A stretch of 46,314 nt of DNA from Capsulimonadaceae bacterium (GTDB taxonomy: Bacteria; Armatimonadota; Armatimonadia; Armatimonadales; Capsulimonadaceae): positions 1-46,314 of the forward strand of contig JARLGU010000002.1 of assembly GCA_031292625.1 (NCBI GenBank). Reading direction: 5' to 3'. Numbering within the stretch: the first letter of the stretch is position 1; every line of letters begins with the position of its first letter. The notes under the pieces were generated by a model. That model was given only the letters and a program-made list of their open reading frames with translations. It had not been told where the DNA came from and searched no databases. A program made the translations under genes and the position numbers. This document shows, one piece after another, positions 44,370-46,314 of the stretch.

Positions 44370-44398
44370 ATTGTACATCGATGCTGGGAGATAGTCAA
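44370..44398 (-). promoter_or_regulatory. Promoter of the GntR-prepilin-glycosidase operon
   Basis: On the minus strand TTGACT (44398-44393) and TACAAT (44375-44370) are separated by 17 bases. Transcription should start near 44363, downstream of the in-frame ATG at 44378, which argues for the later start of the regulator. Confidence 0.65.
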
Positions 44399-44403
44399 GA
44401 CAT

Positions 44404-44445
44404 TTTTGGTATGATTAGAGAAATTAACAGTCCAATTTTGGTATG
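44404..44445. promoter_or_regulatory. Twin TTTTGGTATG repeats upstream of the GntR promoter
   Basis: TTTTGGTATG occurs at 44404-44413 and again at 44436-44445, 32 bp apart, about three helical turns. The first copy sits just upstream of the -35 box. The spacing on one face of the helix suggests two bound protein dimers, perhaps the GntR-type regulator itself. Confidence 0.5.
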
Positions 44446-44525
44446 TTTTACCGCGATGCGTCAAACGAGGCGCGAATTCAGGAAATTACGAGGAAAAGCG
44501 TGGGGCCGAGCGACCATCGGAACTG

Positions 44526-44567
44526 TTGCATCCCGCGCCGTCGATGGTTTCGCGGCGCGGGATGCAG
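44526..44567 (-). terminator. Strong stem-loop after the CsgG-like gene
   Basis: A perfect 12-bp stem (GCATCCCGCGCC / GGCGCGGGATGC, extended by flanking T-A) with a 14-base loop starts about eight bases after the stop codon on the minus strand. No clear T-run. Confidence 0.6.
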
Positions 44568-44573
44568 GCCAGT

Positions 44574-45551
44574 CTACCAGCGCGCCTGGACGATGTCGCG
44601 TGGCAGGAACTTGCCGCCCTCGACGACGTCGCAGTACGATGCGTTATGCTCGACGCGAACTACGCGGATGCGGCCAACTCTCGTTCGGTCGCCAGCAGAG
44701 ATTATCTGCCCTGTGTCGGGATCGATGACCGGATGACCGGCTCGGAAGACGTCAAACGTCATGCCTTCGGATACGCCTGCCAGATCGCCAGCGTTGATGA
44801 TGACCCGTCTCGTCTCCGGGTCCTGTGCGGCGACCGACGCCCGCCACGGCTCTTTCGAGAGGCGGCCGATGATCTTGCTCACGGCATCGTCCAGCGCGTC
44901 GTTGACGGCCTTGCCTGCCGGGCTCTTGTTAAAGTCCGCCATGCCGAAGCGCGTTCCGTTGATATCGCCGGCGACGCCGATGCCGCCCGATTCGGCTTTC
45001 CCGCTAGCCGTCTGCGTATCAAGGATCTCGCTGGTTTGGGCGTTGGAGATACGAATGTTCAGGGTGAGAGTCGCTTGGGATTTCTTCGCGCCGATCACCA
45101 GGTTGCCGAAGCCAATGCCTCCTCCGCCCGAGTTTGTTTGTTTGAAACCGAATACGGACGGGGTGATGATGTAGTCGGCGGCGGTGCGCACCTGACGCGG
45201 CGCGACCACGCCGGAGTCGGGGCCAAGGCTCGCGCGCCGGTTGGCATCAATGGCGTTCTCGTCCGCGCCCTGGCGGACTGCGCCGCCTTCGCGTTCCAGG
45301 ACAATAAAGTAACCGGATTTCTGCAGCTTATCGATAAGCTGCGCTTGGATCCCGTTTGAAACGTCTGGCGGCAGGCTCCAGCGGTCCGTGTGTATCTCTT
45401 CCCACTTGCCCTGATCGACGACGATCCGGTAGCGCAAGCGCGGCTGTGCATTGTCGGCTGATGCCGGCTGGGCGGCTAACGCCGCTGTCGAAACGAGGAG
45501 CGCGCCAAGCCAGACGGCAATGATAGGACGATTTGGGCGTCGTATGTTCAC
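44574..45551 (-). CDS. CsgG/HfaB-like exported protein
   Basis: A 325-residue protein with GTG start 45551 (AAGGA seven bases upstream) and a signal peptide (cleavage near ADNAQP). The body resembles the CsgG family: a GKWEEIHTDRWSLPPDVSNGIQAQLIDKLQKSGYFIVLERE segment, then TAADYIITPSVFGFKQ, TLTLNIRISNAQTSEILDTQTASGKAE and a helix before the C-terminus. A C-terminal FlgT-like beta domain follows (VIINAGDLAGVSEGMTFDVFR). True CsgG forms a lipoprotein pore that secretes curli. Here no lipobox cysteine follows the signal and no curli genes are nearby, so it may be a periplasmic relative rather than a secretion pore. Confidence 0.8.
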   Translation of the reverse strand: MNIRRPNRPIIAVWLGALLVSTAALAAQPASADNAQPRLRYRIVVDQGKWEEIHTDRWSLPPDVSNGIQAQLIDKLQKSGYFIVLEREGGAVRQGADENAIDANRRASLGPDSGVVAPRQVRTAADYIITPSVFGFKQTNSGGGGIGFGNLVIGAKKSQATLTLNIRISNAQTSEILDTQTASGKAESGGIGVAGDINGTRFGMADFNKSPAGKAVNDALDDAVSKIIGRLSKEPWRASVAAQDPETRRVIINAGDLAGVSEGMTFDVFRAGHPVIDPDTGQIISAGDRTRVGRIRVVRVEHNASYCDVVEGGKFLPRDIVQARW

Positions 45552-45951
45552 TTGTTTATCCTTTCAGGCGAATCCCTGTAGTTCTGGATCGGACTCAAAT
45601 GAAACGAGTTTCGTTGGAGCCCGCAACTGTTTGGGCGGTCAGAGGCAATCATTGCCTGTGACTGGGACGCAACAGGATTTGGAATCGTTCTCCATATGGC
45701 TAATGGAAGTATACCGCAATCCCACCCCGCGAAATCACCGGCAAGAGCGAGCGGGGCTGTCGTTGGAGGAGTAGGTTAGCTCCGATGCTAATCTGAACTT
45801 CGCCTCAGCGAACTTTGAAATCAAGAGATTTCTACCGCGTATGCCGGATGGATGAGAACACGTACCCTTTTGCAGTCAAACGCATTGATTGACAAGAGTT
45901 CTTGAAGCCAGGTAGATGTCTTGGAGGATTTTCCTATAAAAGACCACCCTT
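45552..45951. other. 400-bp intergenic stretch with divergent promoters
   Basis: No gene is supported. On the minus strand TATACT (45713-45708) may serve the CsgG-like gene. On the plus strand TTGACA (45889-45894) with TAGATG 18 bases later, or TATAAA at 45935-45940, may serve the small peptide gene. None has a fully convincing partner box. Confidence 0.4.
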
Positions 45952-46152
45952 ATGAAGTTTGCAAAGATTATATTGGCAATATTGCCGCTTATGGTGATTG
46001 CGGGCGGCATTGTTGCTGTGCAACCCGCCACTGCCAATCCGGCGGGATCTGTTAGTATTGGCGCGAATCCGGCCGGACACGGCGTTCCATCGGCCGTTCG
46101 CCATCATCGCCGGAAGCATGATCAGGCGCTCGCGATCTCGATCCGCTTGTAG
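45952..46152 (+). CDS. Small secreted peptide, unknown function
   Basis: A 66-residue protein with a clean signal peptide (MKFAKIILAILPLMVIAGGIVAV, cleavage near ATANPA). It leaves a ~36-residue mature peptide with a Gly/Ala/Ser/Pro-rich half and a basic His/Arg-rich stretch (RHHRRKH). No ribosome binding site at normal distance is visible; GGAGG lies about 24 bases upstream. TATAAA is 12 bases before the ATG, so a very short leader is possible. The family is unknown. Confidence 0.45.
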   Translation: MKFAKIILAILPLMVIAGGIVAVQPATANPAGSVSIGANPAGHGVPSAVRHHRRKHDQALAISIRL

Positions 46153-46277
46153 GTCGTGGCATTTGACATTAGCTACGTAAGGTGTCAGCTAAGAATCTGA
46201 CCAAAGGTTAGTGGTTGCCTCATTTACGAATCTTACCCAAGACGAGTCTTGAGGGTGGTCTCCTTTCCTGGGATTCA

Positions 46278-46301
46278 GCGGTGTGAACCGCCCTTTATTT
46301 T
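46278..46301 (+). terminator. Possible weak terminator near the right edge
   Basis: GCGGT and ACCGC form a 5-bp stem with a 4-base loop, followed by CCTTTATTTT. It is about 125 bases past the small peptide gene. Confidence 0.35.
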
Positions 46302-46314
46302 GGCTTGATGGTAA

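Overview
The window looks like chromosomal DNA of a GC-rich, diderm bacterium, most likely an Armatimonadota member related to Capsulimonas. This is an inference, with no rRNA in the window to confirm it. The clues are prepilin-like proteins with an almost invariant N-terminus (KAFTLIELL...[12 protein letters not shown]) sitting between a transcription regulator and a glycoside hydrolase, a long pyrophosphate-type phosphofructokinase, Rex beside fumarase, a TonB-dependent receptor, and giant secreted beta-propeller/Ig-repeat proteins. I found no transposase, integrase, tRNA, rRNA or CRISPR array.

Left arm (1-10.1 kb), accessory. A run of exported or membrane-anchored proteins of unknown role is followed by a phosphodiester-glycosidase-like protein and a divergent AraC-type regulator. 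From 5.2 to 10.1 kb there is a mosaic of 5'-truncated pieces. First comes a headless metzincin-like protease fragment with an exported HEAT-like protein directly after it. Then comes a headless Ig-repeat protein with an AT-richer unique C-terminal domain and a small membrane-anchored partner gene. Last is a second, truncated copy of the Ig-repeat DNA. The layout resembles orphan toxin-tip/immunity cassettes of polymorphic toxin systems and is the best candidate here for an undescribed system. An 850-bp stretch without a convincing gene follows.

Centre (10.9-27.8 kb), mostly core. It holds an internally duplicated small protein; a TonB receptor, YfiR-like protein and CHASE/HAMP/PAS hybrid histidine kinase that look like one signalling unit; a sialate O-acetylesterase; an exported unknown; PPi-dependent phosphofructokinase; a LacI regulator, prepilin and glycosidase operon with a textbook promoter and a perfect 20-bp palindromic operator; a zinc-finger anti-sigma-like protein; and dnaN.

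Right of dnaN (27.9-30.1 kb) is a small defence and toxin-antitoxin patch. It contains a TIR-domain protein, a frameshifted pRiA4b-ORF3-like gene, a BrnT-like toxin gene carrying a nonsense codon, and its intact antitoxin-like partner.

Right arm (30.3-46.3 kb). A 2,007-residue secreted protein carries SBBP propeller repeats and ten tandem Ig-like repeats. Then follow fumC and rex, a GntR regulator, prepilin and large glycosidase operon (the mirror image of the LacI unit), a CsgG-like exported protein, and a tiny secreted peptide at the edge. Strong stem-loops mark most operon ends.
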